Of a DNA stretch of 63,237 nucleotides, positions 54,257-62,919 are shown one piece after another. Each line of letters starts with the position of its first letter. The first letter of the stretch is position 1. The notes beneath the pieces were generated by a model. It searched no databases and had not been told where the DNA came from. It saw only the letters and a list, made by a program, of their open reading frames with translations. The DNA comes from Xanthobacteraceae bacterium (GTDB taxonomy: Bacteria; Pseudomonadota; Alphaproteobacteria; Rhizobiales; Xanthobacteraceae): contig JASHQI010000193.1 of NCBI GenBank assembly GCA_030037645.1, positions 1 through 63,237 of the forward strand. Direction: 5' to 3'. Made by a program: the position numbers and the translations under genes.

Positions 54257-55825
54257 ATGCTCGACCTCGGCCTCAGCTTTCTTGCCAGTGTCGCCCGCGA
54301 TCCGAACGCGTTGGCGATCGTCGATGGCGATGTGCGTTTGACCTATGCGCAATGGTACAGGCGGATTTCGGCGGTGGTGGCGGGCTTCGAGACGATCGGC
54401 CTGAAGGCCGGCGATCACCTCGTCACGGTACTGACCAACCGCTGGGACGCCGCAACCCTGCACTGGGCCTGCCAGTTCGCCGGTATCGTCGTTACGCCGG
54501 TGAACTGGCGCTCGACGGCGAGCGACGTCGATTTCTTCGTCGCCGACGCCGAAGCCAAGGCCATCGCGTATGAGGAGGTTTCCGCCGCCGCTGTCGCCGG
54601 ATCGACGCTGGCGCGAGCACTACCGCGGATTGCGCTTGATGCGGCGGCGCCATCTGAGATCGGATTCGCCGCGCTCGCCTCGCGCGCCGCGCCGGACGCC
54701 TCAGCGCGGGCCGACGCCGAGTCGTGGTCGGTGATGCTTTACACGTCGGGCACAACGGCGCGGCCCAAGGGCGTGCCACGGCGCCAGCGCGCCGAGCGCG
54801 CAGCGGCGCTGGCGCATGTCGCGCAAAACCTCTACGCCCAAGGCGAGCGCACGTTGGGGGTCATGCCGCTCTATCACACCATGGGCGTGCGCTCGCTGCT
54901 CGCCATGTCGCTGATCGGCGGCACCTTCATCTGTCTGCGCCGGTTCGATGTCGCCGAGGCATTGAAGCTCATCGCCGGTGAGCGCATCACCAATCTTTAT
55001 CTCGTGCCGACGCTTTATCACGATCTCGTCAATCACCCGCTGTTTGCGACCGGCAACGTGAGCTCGGTCCGCAAGCTCGGATTTGCCGGTGCGCCGATGA
55101 CCGATGGTCTGCTGAAGAAGCTGCAGCAGGCATTCAAGCCGGATCTGTTCGTCAATCATTATGGTTCGTCGGAGATCTACACCTGCACTATCGATCAGAA
55201 CGCGCCGGCAAAGCCGGGCTCGGCCGGCCGCGCCGGCATCAATCAGATGGTGCGCGTCGTGAAACTCGGCGCAAGGTCGGTAACGGATATCGTTGCCGTC
55301 GGCGAGGAAGGCGAGATCATCGTGCTGATGGCCGGTGACGAATCGTTCGAAGGCTATTGGCGGCGCCCCGAGGCCGACACCAAGGCGTTGCGGCAGGGAT
55401 GGTATTTCACCGGCGACACCGGCTTTATCGACGGCGAGGGCGACATCTTCGTCACCGGGCGCGTCGACGACTTGATCATCACCGGCGGCGAAAATGTTTC
55501 GCCAGTCGAGATCGAATCCTGCCTGTCGCTCCACGCCGCGGTGTCGGAAGTTGCAGTCGTCGGCCTGCCGGACGACCGCTGGGGCAAGATCGTCGCCGCG
55601 TTCATCAAGCGTCGGATTGCCGTCGAGGCCGACGAACTCGATGCATTCTGCCGCAGCTCCGGTCTTGCCGGGTTCAAGCGCCCGCGCCGTTACATTTTCG
55701 TCGCCGACATTCCGAAATCGCCGGTGGGAAAACTGCTCCGCCGTAAGCTCGTGAGCGGCGAATACGTGATCGAGGCCGCGGTGTCGAACCTCCCCACCTC
55801 GTCTCAGCAAGGAACGGCCGCATGA
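54257..55825 (+). CDS. Acyl/aryl-CoA ligase, AMP-binding (4-chlorobenzoate-CoA ligase-like)
   Basis: A 522-residue ANL-superfamily ligase. The P-loop is LYTSGTTARPKGVPRRQRAE, the adenine motif is NHYGSSEIYTC, the hinge region holds YFTGDTGFIDGEGDIFVTG, and the C-terminal Lys is in KSPVGKLLRRKL. The overall arrangement, with a short N-terminus, resembles 4-chlorobenzoate- and related aryl-CoA ligases. Its stop overlaps the start of the crotonase gene as ATGA (55822-55825), so acid activation and CoA-thioester processing are coupled. Substrate inferred as aromatic or cyclic acid. Confidence 0.9.
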   Translation: MLDLGLSFLASVARDPNALAIVDGDVRLTYAQWYRRISAVVAGFETIGLKAGDHLVTVLTNRWDAATLHWACQFAGIVVTPVNWRSTASDVDFFVADAEAKAIAYEEVSAAAVAGSTLARALPRIALDAAAPSEIGFAALASRAAPDASARADAESWSVMLYTSGTTARPKGVPRRQRAERAAALAHVAQNLYAQGERTLGVMPLYHTMGVRSLLAMSLIGGTFICLRRFDVAEALKLIAGERITNLYLVPTLYHDLVNHPLFATGNVSSVRKLGFAGAPMTDGLLKKLQQAFKPDLFVNHYGSSEIYTCTIDQNAPAKPGSAGRAGINQMVRVVKLGARSVTDIVAVGEEGEIIVLMAGDESFEGYWRRPEADTKALRQGWYFTGDTGFIDGEGDIFVTGRVDDLIITGGENVSPVEIESCLSLHAAVSEVAVVGLPDDRWGKIVAAFIKRRIAVEADELDAFCRSSGLAGFKRPRRYIFVADIPKSPVGKLLRRKLVSGEYVIEAAVSNLPTSSQQGTAA

Positions 55826-56619
55826 GTCCTTCGTCCGATCCGCGTTTGCTTAAGCTCGACGGCTTTCGCGTCGAGATCGATTCCGCGCGTGAGCGCGCCG
55901 ACGTGGTGCTCGACCGACCGCCGCTCAATGTCATCGAGATGCCGCAGCGCGAGCAGCTCCGCCTGGTGTTCGAGGCGCTCGACGAGGATGCGCGTGTGCG
56001 CGTGATCGTGCTACGCGCCGCCGGTCAGCATTTTTCCTCAGGCGGCAATATTGCCGGCTTTCTCGAAGCCTCGCCTGAGCATGTGTCCAAGCTTGCCAGG
56101 AACATCGCCGCGCCGGCGCGGTGCTCGAAGCCGGTCATCGCCGCGAACCGCGGTTATTGCTTCGGTGTCGGCTTCGAGATTTCGCTCGCCTGCGATTTTC
56201 GGATCGCGTCCGAAACCTGCCAGTATGCGCTGCCGGAACAACGGCTCGGCCAGATTCCCGGCTCGGGCGGCTCGGCGCGCCTGCAGAAAATCATCGGCAT
56301 CACGCGCACCAAGGATATCGTGATGCGCTCGAAACGAATTGCGGCCAGGCAGGCCTATGATTGGGGCATCGCCACCGAATGCGTGCCGGACGACAAGCTC
56401 GAAGCAGTGACCGATGCTTTGGTCGACGAACTGCGCGCCTTCTCGCCGTTGGCGCAACGCACGGCAAAGACGCTGCTCAACGAAACCGAAGACACCAATC
56501 TGGCGGCGGCCATCGAACTCGAAGGCCATTGCTACAGCCGGCTGCGTCAGTCCGACGATTTTCGCGAAGGCGTCGAAGCGTTCCATGCCAAGCGTAAAGC
56601 GACTTTTCGCGGCACGTGA
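55822..56619 (+). CDS. Enoyl-CoA hydratase/isomerase family protein
   Basis: A 265-residue crotonase. Oxyanion-hole segments are GQHFSSGGNIAGFLEA and NRGYCFGVGFEISLACDFRI; an acidic catalytic candidate lies in the YALPEQRLGQIPGSGG segment. Within the family, this set of residues occurs in cyclohexenecarboxyl-CoA hydratases and related alicyclic-ring enzymes, but I cannot assign it firmly. It is translationally coupled to the ligase upstream. It follows the ligase in the probable operon 52803-58970. Confidence 0.9.
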   Translation: MSPSSDPRLLKLDGFRVEIDSARERADVVLDRPPLNVIEMPQREQLRLVFEALDEDARVRVIVLRAAGQHFSSGGNIAGFLEASPEHVSKLARNIAAPARCSKPVIAANRGYCFGVGFEISLACDFRIASETCQYALPEQRLGQIPGSGGSARLQKIIGITRTKDIVMRSKRIAARQAYDWGIATECVPDDKLEAVTDALVDELRAFSPLAQRTAKTLLNETEDTNLAAAIELEGHCYSRLRQSDDFREGVEAFHAKRKATFRGT

Positions 56620-56707
56620 GTAGTCTGGTACAGCCGAGCGCGAAGGGATAACGTCGTTCGATAGATAAATGCGCCGCCACCGAGGCGCATAGGGGAGGAG
56701 AACAAAC

Positions 56708-57979
56708 ATGCGCAAAGTCAGCTTGTGGAAATGCGCCAGAGCCATCGCTATGCTGCTCGTCGCCGGCGCGCTGATGCTGCAGCATGCGGCGAAAGCGGCC
56801 ACGCCGATCAAAATCGGCATGACCATGGCATTGACCGGCGGCGTGGCGCCGATCGGCAAGCAGGTGCTGGCTGGACTGCAGATCTGGCGCGACGACGTCA
56901 ATGCGAAGGGCGGCCTTCTGGGGCGACCGGTTGAACTCGTGTTTTATGACGACCAGAGCAATCCGGCGAACGTTCCCGGGCTCTACACCAAGCTGATCGA
57001 TGTCGACAAAGTCGACCTGCTGATCGGACCCTATGCGACCAACATGGTGGCGCCGGCCATTCCGGTGCTGATGCAATTCCATAAGACCACAATCGGCATA
57101 TTGGCGAACGCCGCCAACAGCAAGTTCCACTACGACCAGTACTTCTCGATGCTGCCGACCGGTCCGGAACCGAAGCGGTCGTTTGGTTACGGTTTCTTCG
57201 AGCTCGCCGCCGTACAAAAGCCCCGCCCGAAGACGGTCGCGATCATCGCTGCCGACGCCGAATTCGCGCAGAACGCCGCCGACGGCGCGCGCGAAAGCAT
57301 CAAGGAGATCGGCGGTTTCCAAACGGTGCTGGATCAAAAATATCCGCCGACCACGACCGACTACACACCGATCATACGCGCGGTCCAGGCGCTCAACCCC
57401 GACATCGTCTATGCGGCGGCCTATCCGCCGGATTCGGTCGGCATCGTGCGTGCCGCCAACGAAGTCGGACTGACGCCAAAAATGTTCGGCGGTGCGCTCA
57501 TCGGGCTTTTGGTGTCGCCGATCAAGGCACAGCTCGGCCCGCTCATGAACGGCATCATCAACAACGAGGTGTTTCTGCCGGCGCCGTCGCTGGTGTTCCC
57601 CGGCACGCGCGAAGTCTTGGCCAAATACCAGGCCGTCGCGAAACAGGAAAAAATCGATCCCATGGGATGGGCCTTCCCGCCGCTCGCCTACGCGGCCGGC
57701 GAGGTTTTGGCCGAGGCTGTCGAAGGCGCAAAAACTCTCGATCAAGTGAAATTGGCAGCCTATATGCACAGCCATTCGTTCTCGACCGTGGTTGGCGATA
57801 TCAGGTTCGGTAAGGATGGCGAATGGGCGAAATCGCGCGTTTTCTTCACCCAATTCCAGCACGTCACCGCCAATTCGATCGATCAATTCAAAGACACGAC
57901 GCACGAAGTCATCGTATGGCCGAACCAATACAAGACCGGCAACCTGATCTATCCCTACGTCGACGCCAAGAAGCCATGA
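56708..57979 (+). CDS. Branched-chain-amino-acid-type ABC substrate-binding protein, orphan
   Basis: A 423-residue periplasmic binding protein of the LivJ-type (peripla_BP_6) family. A Sec signal peptide (ARAIAMLLVAGALMLQHAAKA) is followed by IKIGMTMALTGGVAPIGKQV, typical of the family. ATG at 56708 has GGGGAGGAG upstream. In catabolic islands such proteins often bind aromatic acids rather than amino acids. No permease or ATPase genes follow, so it must share a transporter encoded elsewhere. Confidence 0.92.
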   Translation: MRKVSLWKCARAIAMLLVAGALMLQHAAKAATPIKIGMTMALTGGVAPIGKQVLAGLQIWRDDVNAKGGLLGRPVELVFYDDQSNPANVPGLYTKLIDVDKVDLLIGPYATNMVAPAIPVLMQFHKTTIGILANAANSKFHYDQYFSMLPTGPEPKRSFGYGFFELAAVQKPRPKTVAIIAADAEFAQNAADGARESIKEIGGFQTVLDQKYPPTTTDYTPIIRAVQALNPDIVYAAAYPPDSVGIVRAANEVGLTPKMFGGALIGLLVSPIKAQLGPLMNGIINNEVFLPAPSLVFPGTREVLAKYQAVAKQEKIDPMGWAFPPLAYAAGEVLAEAVEGAKTLDQVKLAAYMHSHSFSTVVGDIRFGKDGEWAKSRVFFTQFQHVTANSIDQFKDTTHEVIVWPNQYKTGNLIYPYVDAKKP

Positions 57980-57986
57980 GGAGGGT

Positions 57987-58970
57987 ATGAACGGTACCCC
58001 TTTCAAGCTTGGCACATTTGCCAAACAAGGCGGCGCCCCTTTCGTGGCCCTCGTGCTGGGTGACGATGCCGCCGATCTTGCCGCGGCGCATGCCTCCTAT
58101 CGCGCCGCGGCGCGCAAAGGCTCATTGACGGACGCCGGCAGCGTCCAAGGCCTTCTGCAAAACTGGGACGCAAATTTCGCTGTGCTCCAGGACATCGTCG
58201 CTTTTATCGAGAAAGAGGGATTGCGGTCGGGTACTGCCAAAACGGCGAACTTTCGCGCGCTGCCGCCGCTCGCACGCCCCGGCAAGATGTTCTACGCCGC
58301 GCAAAACTTCCAGGAGCACGTCGACGAGATGTTGCGCGCCGGCATGACGCCGGCCGCCGGGCCAAAATTCACCGGCGAAAAATCCACCACGCAGCCCTAT
58401 CTGTTTCTAAAGGCGCCGAGCTGTCTTGCCGGCGCCTATGACGATATCGAAATCCCGCTCGGCATGAAGAAAATCGACTGGGAGGCGGAGATCGCGCTCG
58501 CCATCGGCAGGGGCGGAAAGCGCATCAAGGCCGAGCGCGCGCTTTCGCATGTGGCGGGATTCATGACGACCAACGACGTGTCCTGCCGCGACATGCAAAT
58601 CCGTCCTGACCGGCCGGGACTGCGCTCGGACTGGCTCGGCGGCAAGAGCCACGACAAGTTCGCGCCGATGGGGCCGTTCCTCGTGCCTCGCGCCTTCGTG
58701 CCCAACCACATGAATTTGTACATCCGGCTGACCGTCAACGGCGAAGTCAAACAGAGCGGCAATACCTCGCAGTTCATCTTCACGCCCGAGGAGCAGATCG
58801 AATACGCCTCGAACATTCTCACCATCCAGACCGGCGACATTTTCAGTTGCGGCACGTGTGGCGGCGTCGGCCAAGGCACCAACACGTTTCTTAAAGCCGG
58901 CGACACGATGGAGACCGAGATCGAGAGTCTCGGCAAGATGCGGAACCGCTTCGTCGCCGAAGCCGGCTAG
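57987..58970 (+). CDS. Fumarylacetoacetate hydrolase family protein
   Basis: A 327-residue FAH-superfamily enzyme, which hydrolyses, decarboxylates or isomerises beta-diketo acids or related ring-cleavage products with Mg2+. Metal ligands are in KIDWEAEIALAIGRGGKRI (E-x-E) and, further on, an Asp in the MTTNDVSCRDMQ segment. GGAGGG stands directly before the ATG, 7 bp after the binding-protein stop. As the last gene of the plus-strand set 52803-58970, it suggests that the pathway produces a keto acid for C-C hydrolysis. Confidence 0.9.
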   Translation: MNGTPFKLGTFAKQGGAPFVALVLGDDAADLAAAHASYRAAARKGSLTDAGSVQGLLQNWDANFAVLQDIVAFIEKEGLRSGTAKTANFRALPPLARPGKMFYAAQNFQEHVDEMLRAGMTPAAGPKFTGEKSTTQPYLFLKAPSCLAGAYDDIEIPLGMKKIDWEAEIALAIGRGGKRIKAERALSHVAGFMTTNDVSCRDMQIRPDRPGLRSDWLGGKSHDKFAPMGPFLVPRAFVPNHMNLYIRLTVNGEVKQSGNTSQFIFTPEEQIEYASNILTIQTGDIFSCGTCGGVGQGTNTFLKAGDTMETEIESLGKMRNRFVAEAG

Positions 58971-58993
58971 GGCGTCTCCCAGTCAAATTGAAT

Positions 58994-59095
58994 CGTCATT
59001 GCGACCGCGAGCGCAGCGAGCGGGAAGCAATCCAGGGCCGAAAACTTTGAGTCCCGGATTGCTTTATCGCCCCTTTGGAGCCTCTCGCAATGACG
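58994..59095. repeat. Dispersed intergenic palindrome between convergent genes
   Basis: CGTCATTGCGA (58994-59004) is the exact reverse complement of TCGCAATGACG (59085-59095), and inside them AAGCAATCC (59025-59033) pairs with GGATTGCTT (59056-59064). The nested arrangement is a typical bradyrhizobial REP-like element. It sits between the convergent FAH and TauD genes and may end both transcripts. Confidence 0.75.
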
Positions 59096-59148
59096 ATGCT
59101 GATCCAACTTGATCGGAAAATGATCCAAGCAGACGCGCGGCGGCGGCG

Positions 59149-60036
59149 CTACTCCGCAGCGAGCCGCGGCGGCGGCCGCATCGCTTCGAGCCCATCCGCT
59201 GCCGTCGCCGAGATCGTCGTGCGCACCATGTATCGGGCTTCGTTCGCGGGCCATGGCCGGCCGCGATGCATGGTGGCGCGGTTATCCCACATCACCACGT
59301 CGCCGCTGTGCCATCGGTGTTCGTAGCTCAATCCCCGCGCGGGGACGGCAGCCATGAGCTCCGAGATCAACTTCTCGCCGGCCGCCGGCTCCATGCCTTC
59401 GATCGCGTAAGTATGCGAGGCGATATAAAGCGAACCACGGCCATTGACCGGGTTCCTCCACACCAGGCGCCAGCACTGCGGCGGTAGCGCGGCAAGCTCC
59501 TCGGCAGTGGCGAGGCCAACCGCGATCTTGCCGCGCGAATAGGCGTAGCTGTGCCAGGCATAGGAATTTTCCAGCTTTTCGCGCAACGCGGAATCGAGCC
59601 GTTCAAAGGCGAGGCGGGTCGAGACGAATTCGGTTTCGCCGCCGTGGTCGGGCATGATGCGCGCCGACAGCACCGAGGTCAGCGCCGGCAGGCTCTTGAA
59701 CGAGCTGTCGGTATGCCAAAGCTGATTGGCCCTGTTGCGCAGCGCGTAGCGATGATCCGCCGGCACAACCTTGCCATCCGGGCCGATCGTAGTGAGGATG
59801 ACAAAATGGCTGCCGGTGCCGAGCGAGCCGACCTTGGTTACCTCCGGCGGGCCGAAGCGGCGCGAGAAAGCGAGCTGGCCTTCGTCGGTCACGTCCTGGC
59901 CGCGAAACAGCAGCACCGAATAATCCTCGAAAGCTTTGCGCACGTCGGCATAGACGGCATCGTCGGCCGCGACGTCGGCAAGCGTTACGCCGCGCAATTC
60001 GGCACCAAAGCCCGGACGCAGCGGAATGATTTCCAT
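59149..60036 (-). CDS. TauD/TfdA-family 2-oxoglutarate-dependent dioxygenase
   Basis: A 295-residue non-haem Fe(II) dioxygenase. The HxD iron ligands are in LWHTDSSFKSLPAL, and the distal His and Arg are in WDNRATMHRG and the preceding HSGDVVMW segment. Family members hydroxylate sulfonates, phenoxyacetates or other acids, often to cleave ethers or C-S bonds. The start is placed at ATG 60034-60036 (MEIIPLRPGFGAELRGVTL), the usual N-terminus. It is divergent from the benzoate-CoA-ligase-like gene, with an operator-like dyad between them. Confidence 0.92.
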   Translation of the reverse strand: MEIIPLRPGFGAELRGVTLADVAADDAVYADVRKAFEDYSVLLFRGQDVTDEGQLAFSRRFGPPEVTKVGSLGTGSHFVILTTIGPDGKVVPADHRYALRNRANQLWHTDSSFKSLPALTSVLSARIMPDHGGETEFVSTRLAFERLDSALREKLENSYAWHSYAYSRGKIAVGLATAEELAALPPQCWRLVWRNPVNGRGSLYIASHTYAIEGMEPAAGEKLISELMAAVPARGLSYEHRWHSGDVVMWDNRATMHRGRPWPANEARYMVRTTISATAADGLEAMRPPPRLAAE

Positions 60037-60145
60037 GGGCGCATGCTCCGTTTCGCGCAACGACAATCCTCTAAAATGCGCCGCCACGCAACCGCAGGCC
60101 TTGCGCGCCGCGCGAGGTGATTTGGGCCGGCATGGCGGCGTGTCG

Positions 60146-60180
60146 TTTGCCCCAGACGTCATCCCATAAACTGGGACAAA
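60146..60180. promoter_or_regulatory. Operator-like dyad between TauD and CoA ligase genes
   Basis: TTTGCCCCAG (60146-60155) and CTGGGACAAA (60171-60180) are inverted repeats with one mismatch and a 15-bp spacer. They lie in the 203-bp divergent gap, upstream of a perfect TATAAT (60211-60216) that reads toward the ligase gene. The arrangement looks like a regulator site controlling one or both genes. Confidence 0.5.
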
Positions 60181-60210
60181 TCCGCCGACCCGTCCCGGCG
60201 GCACGAGTGC

Positions 60211-60216
60211 TATAAT
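60211..60216 (+). promoter_or_regulatory. -10 element (TATAAT) of the CoA ligase gene
   Basis: A perfect TATAAT lies 24 bp before the ATG at 60240, with GAGGGA (60224-60229) as the ribosome binding site. I see no good -35 hexamer at the standard spacing, which fits an activator-dependent promoter using the dyad at 60146-60180. The transcript leader would be short. Confidence 0.5.
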
Positions 60217-60239
60217 CGCCTGCGAGGGAAAGCTTTTCG

Positions 60240-61823
60240 ATGCTGGAAGAATTCTTGCAGCGCCGGCCGTACAACGCCGTCACGGAACTTATCGATGCGC
60301 AGGTCGGGCGCGGTCTCGGCGACAAGATTGCATTCACCGATTCGGATCGCTCGCTCACCTATGGCGAATTGCAAGCGCAGACCTGTCGCTTCGCTTCGGC
60401 CTTGCAGGATCTCGGATTGCGGCCGGAAGAGCGGTTGAGTCTGTTGCTTTACGACACTGTCGATTTTCCGGTGGCGTTCTGGGGCGGCGTGCGCGCCGGC
60501 ATCGTCGTGCTGCCGCTCAACACACTGCTCACATCGGAGCAGTACGCCTATATCCTCGGCGACAGTCGGGCGTCGGCCATCGTCGCGTCGGTCGCGCTGG
60601 CGAAAGCGCTGCTTCCCATCCTTAATCGTTTGCCGCGCTTGCGCACGATCATCCTCCTGGGCGCGACTTCGCAAGACAGGGCCGCATTTGCCGGTCGTGA
60701 CGTGTACGATTTCAACGATCTGGTCGCGCGCGGACAAGCAAGTGTGTTCACGGCGCCGACGTTGTCCGACGAAGTCGCGTTTTGGATGTACACGTCCGGC
60801 TCGACTGGCGAGCCGAAAGGCGTCAAGCATGTCCATACGACGCCGATGGTGGCGGCACGGCTGATGGGCCACTACGTGATCGGCATCCGTCAAGACGATG
60901 TGGTGTTCTCGGTGGCGAAGCTGTTCTTCTCCTACGGCATGGGCAACGCCATGGCGTTTCCGCTGTCGGTCGGCGCCAGTATCGTGTTGCTGCCGCAACG
61001 GCCGACGCCTGAGGCGGTGTTCGAGGTCATACGCCGCCACCAGCCGACGATTTTTTTCGGCGTGCCGACACTCTATGCATCGCTGCTCGCGCACAAGAAT
61101 ATGCGTCGTGGAGCAGGGTCCGATCGCCTGAGACTCTGCGTCTCCGCGGGCGAAGCGCTGCCCGCGCATCTTGGGGAGCGCTGGCGCGCCGTCACCGGTG
61201 TCGATGTGCTCGATGGCATCGGCTCGACCGAAATGTTCCAGACCTTTCTCTCAAACCGGCCCGACGACGTGCGCTACGGCACGACCGGCAAACCTGTTCC
61301 CGGTTACGATCTGAAGATTGTCAACGAGCAGGGCAGCGAGGTCGGCGTCGGCGAGATCGGGGAGCTCGTCGTGCGCGGCGCCACGGCCGGCGAGGGCTAC
61401 TGGAACCAGCGCCAGAAAAGCCGGCGCACCTTTGCCGGCGAATGGACCATTACGGGGGACAAATTCTTTCGCGACGCCGATGGCTATTATCACTACTGCG
61501 GACGCACCGACGACATGTTCAAGGTCTCGGGCATGTGGGTGTCGCCGTTCGAGGTCGAGGCGGCGCTTGTGTCCCACGAGGCGGTGCTCGAAGCCGCCGT
61601 CATCGGCAAGCAGGACGCGGATGGGCTCGTCAAGCCAAAGGCCTTCATCGTGCTGCGCAACGGCTATGCCGCCGACGAACGCCTGATCGAAACGTTGCGC
61701 GTGCACGTCAAGCAATGCGCGGGACCCTGGAAATATCCGCGCTGGATCGATATCCGAACCGAACTGCCACGCACCGCGACGGGAAAAATTCAGCGTTTCA
61801 AGCTGCGCGAATTGGAAGGCTGA
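60240..61823 (+). CDS. Benzoate-CoA ligase family protein (BadA/HbaA-like)
   Basis: A 527-residue ANL ligase that forms an aryl-CoA thioester from an aromatic acid, ATP and CoA. It has the family opening YNAVTELIDAQVGRGLGDKI, the P-loop MYTSGSTGEPKGVKHVH, the benzoate-ligase block VFSVAKLFFSYGMGNAM, DGIGSTEMFQTFLSN and the catalytic Lys in PRTATGKIQRFKL. Length and blocks match benzoate- and 4-hydroxybenzoate-CoA ligases better than other ANL groups. It faces, tail to tail, the HcrB-like reductase subunit, so 4-hydroxybenzoate is an attractive substrate, but benzoate or a substituted acid cannot be excluded. Confidence 0.9.
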   Translation: MLEEFLQRRPYNAVTELIDAQVGRGLGDKIAFTDSDRSLTYGELQAQTCRFASALQDLGLRPEERLSLLLYDTVDFPVAFWGGVRAGIVVLPLNTLLTSEQYAYILGDSRASAIVASVALAKALLPILNRLPRLRTIILLGATSQDRAAFAGRDVYDFNDLVARGQASVFTAPTLSDEVAFWMYTSGSTGEPKGVKHVHTTPMVAARLMGHYVIGIRQDDVVFSVAKLFFSYGMGNAMAFPLSVGASIVLLPQRPTPEAVFEVIRRHQPTIFFGVPTLYASLLAHKNMRRGAGSDRLRLCVSAGEALPAHLGERWRAVTGVDVLDGIGSTEMFQTFLSNRPDDVRYGTTGKPVPGYDLKIVNEQGSEVGVGEIGELVVRGATAGEGYWNQRQKSRRTFAGEWTITGDKFFRDADGYYHYCGRTDDMFKVSGMWVSPFEVEAALVSHEAVLEAAVIGKQDADGLVKPKAFIVLRNGYAADERLIETLRVHVKQCAGPWKYPRWIDIRTELPRTATGKIQRFKLRELEG

Positions 61824-61834
61824 GCAACTTCGTG

Positions 61835-61879
61835 CCGTCACCCTGCGAGGCTCGCTTTGCTCGCTCCTCAAGATGACGG
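61835..61879. repeat. Short palindromic repeat overlapping the hcrB-like stop
   Basis: CCGTCA (61835-61840) pairs with TGACGG (61874-61879), with GAGG/CCTC inside. It resembles half of the element at 58994-59095. It begins 12 bp after the ligase stop and includes the stop codon and last residues of the HcrB-like protein, so it lies between two convergent genes. Confidence 0.5.
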
Positions 61880-62899
61880 AAGAGAGTCTTCAAACAATCT
61901 TTGCATCAGGCGCCGCGCCAGCACGCCGGCGACGCGGCGGCGATAATGGCCGGGCGTGAACGTTGTCTTCATCGCCATGATCTGGTCGCGAACGAGCGCA
62001 TCAAGGCCTGCAAATACGCGCTCGCCGAGCGCGCCGCCGCACAGCGCGGCAGTGCCGGCAAGCCGTACTGGCCGCGGATTGGTGCCAGTGAAGGCAACGC
62101 GCAGATCGACAAGTTTCGAGCCGTCGCGCCGCAACGCTACCGCAACGCCGGTCACCGGATATTCGATCGAGCGGCGGACGCGGATCTTGTCGTAGGCCGA
62201 GCGCAAGCCGGGCGTATTTTTCGCACGTACCGACGCGACGATCTCGCCCGGCCGCAGCGACAGGAAATATTTGCCGTCGCCGCGGCTCTCGGTGACCGGT
62301 TCGTCCTGGCGCGCATAGCCGATATAGAGATCGGCAAGCGGCATGCTGCGGCAGCCCGTCGGTCCGGTGATGTCCACTTCGGCATCGAGCGTGAGCAGCG
62401 CCGGCGCGAGGTCGCCGCTGAAGGTGGCGAAGCACACGCCGCGGCTCTTCGGCGCGACATGGCAAATGTCGCCGGTCGTTTTCAGGCAATGACGATTTGC
62501 ACCGCGCCAGAATTCGCTCTGATTGTAGAAGATGCATCGCGTGTCGAGACAAAGGTTGCCGCCGACCGTGCCCATGTTGCGCTGGGTCGGGCCGGCGATG
62601 TGTCCGGCAGCCTGCGCGACGACAGGATAGTGCCGCACCATTTCGGGATGCGTGGCGAGTTCGACGAGCGTGACCGCGGCGCCGATCTCAAGAGCGTGCT
62701 CGTCGGCCTTGATGTAGCGCAGTTCCGTCACGCCGTTGACCTCGATCAGCACAGGCGGGGCGACGATACCGCGCCGGATGTTCACCACGAGGTCGGTGCC
62801 GCCGCCGAGCAGCCGGCTGTCGGAATGTGCCGCGCGCGCCGCGATCAGTTCGTCCAGCGTGCGCGGGCGCACAAGATCGAAGGAAGGCAGCGCGTCCAT
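61868..62899 (-). CDS. hcrB: 4-hydroxybenzoyl-CoA reductase beta-like subunit (FAD plus extra [4Fe-4S] insertion)
   Basis: A 343-residue FAD-binding subunit: LLGGGTDLVVNIRRG at residues 31-44 and GTVGGNLCLDTRC at about 110-122. Unlike the CoxM-type protein at 2093-2956, it has an insertion with cysteines at 117, 122, 138, 146 and 156 (YNQSEFWRG, HCLKTTGDICHVAP, GVCFATFSGDLAPALL). This fits the extra [4Fe-4S] cluster domain of 4-hydroxybenzoyl-CoA reductase beta (HcrB/HbaD). That enzyme removes the para-hydroxyl of 4-hydroxybenzoyl-CoA using reduced ferredoxin. ATG at 62897-62899. The catalytic subunit gene lies just upstream (63042->63237). Its last residues come from a repeat. Confidence 0.85.
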   Translation of the reverse strand: MDALPSFDLVRPRTLDELIAARAAHSDSRLLGGGTDLVVNIRRGIVAPPVLIEVNGVTELRYIKADEHALEIGAAVTLVELATHPEMVRHYPVVAQAAGHIAGPTQRNMGTVGGNLCLDTRCIFYNQSEFWRGANRHCLKTTGDICHVAPKSRGVCFATFSGDLAPALLTLDAEVDITGPTGCRSMPLADLYIGYARQDEPVTESRGDGKYFLSLRPGEIVASVRAKNTPGLRSAYDKIRVRRSIEYPVTGVAVALRRDGSKLVDLRVAFTGTNPRPVRLAGTAALCGGALGERVFAGLDALVRDQIMAMKTTFTPGHYRRRVAGVLARRLMQRLFEDSLPSS

Positions 62900-62919
62900 C
62901 AGACGCTCCCGAAAATACC

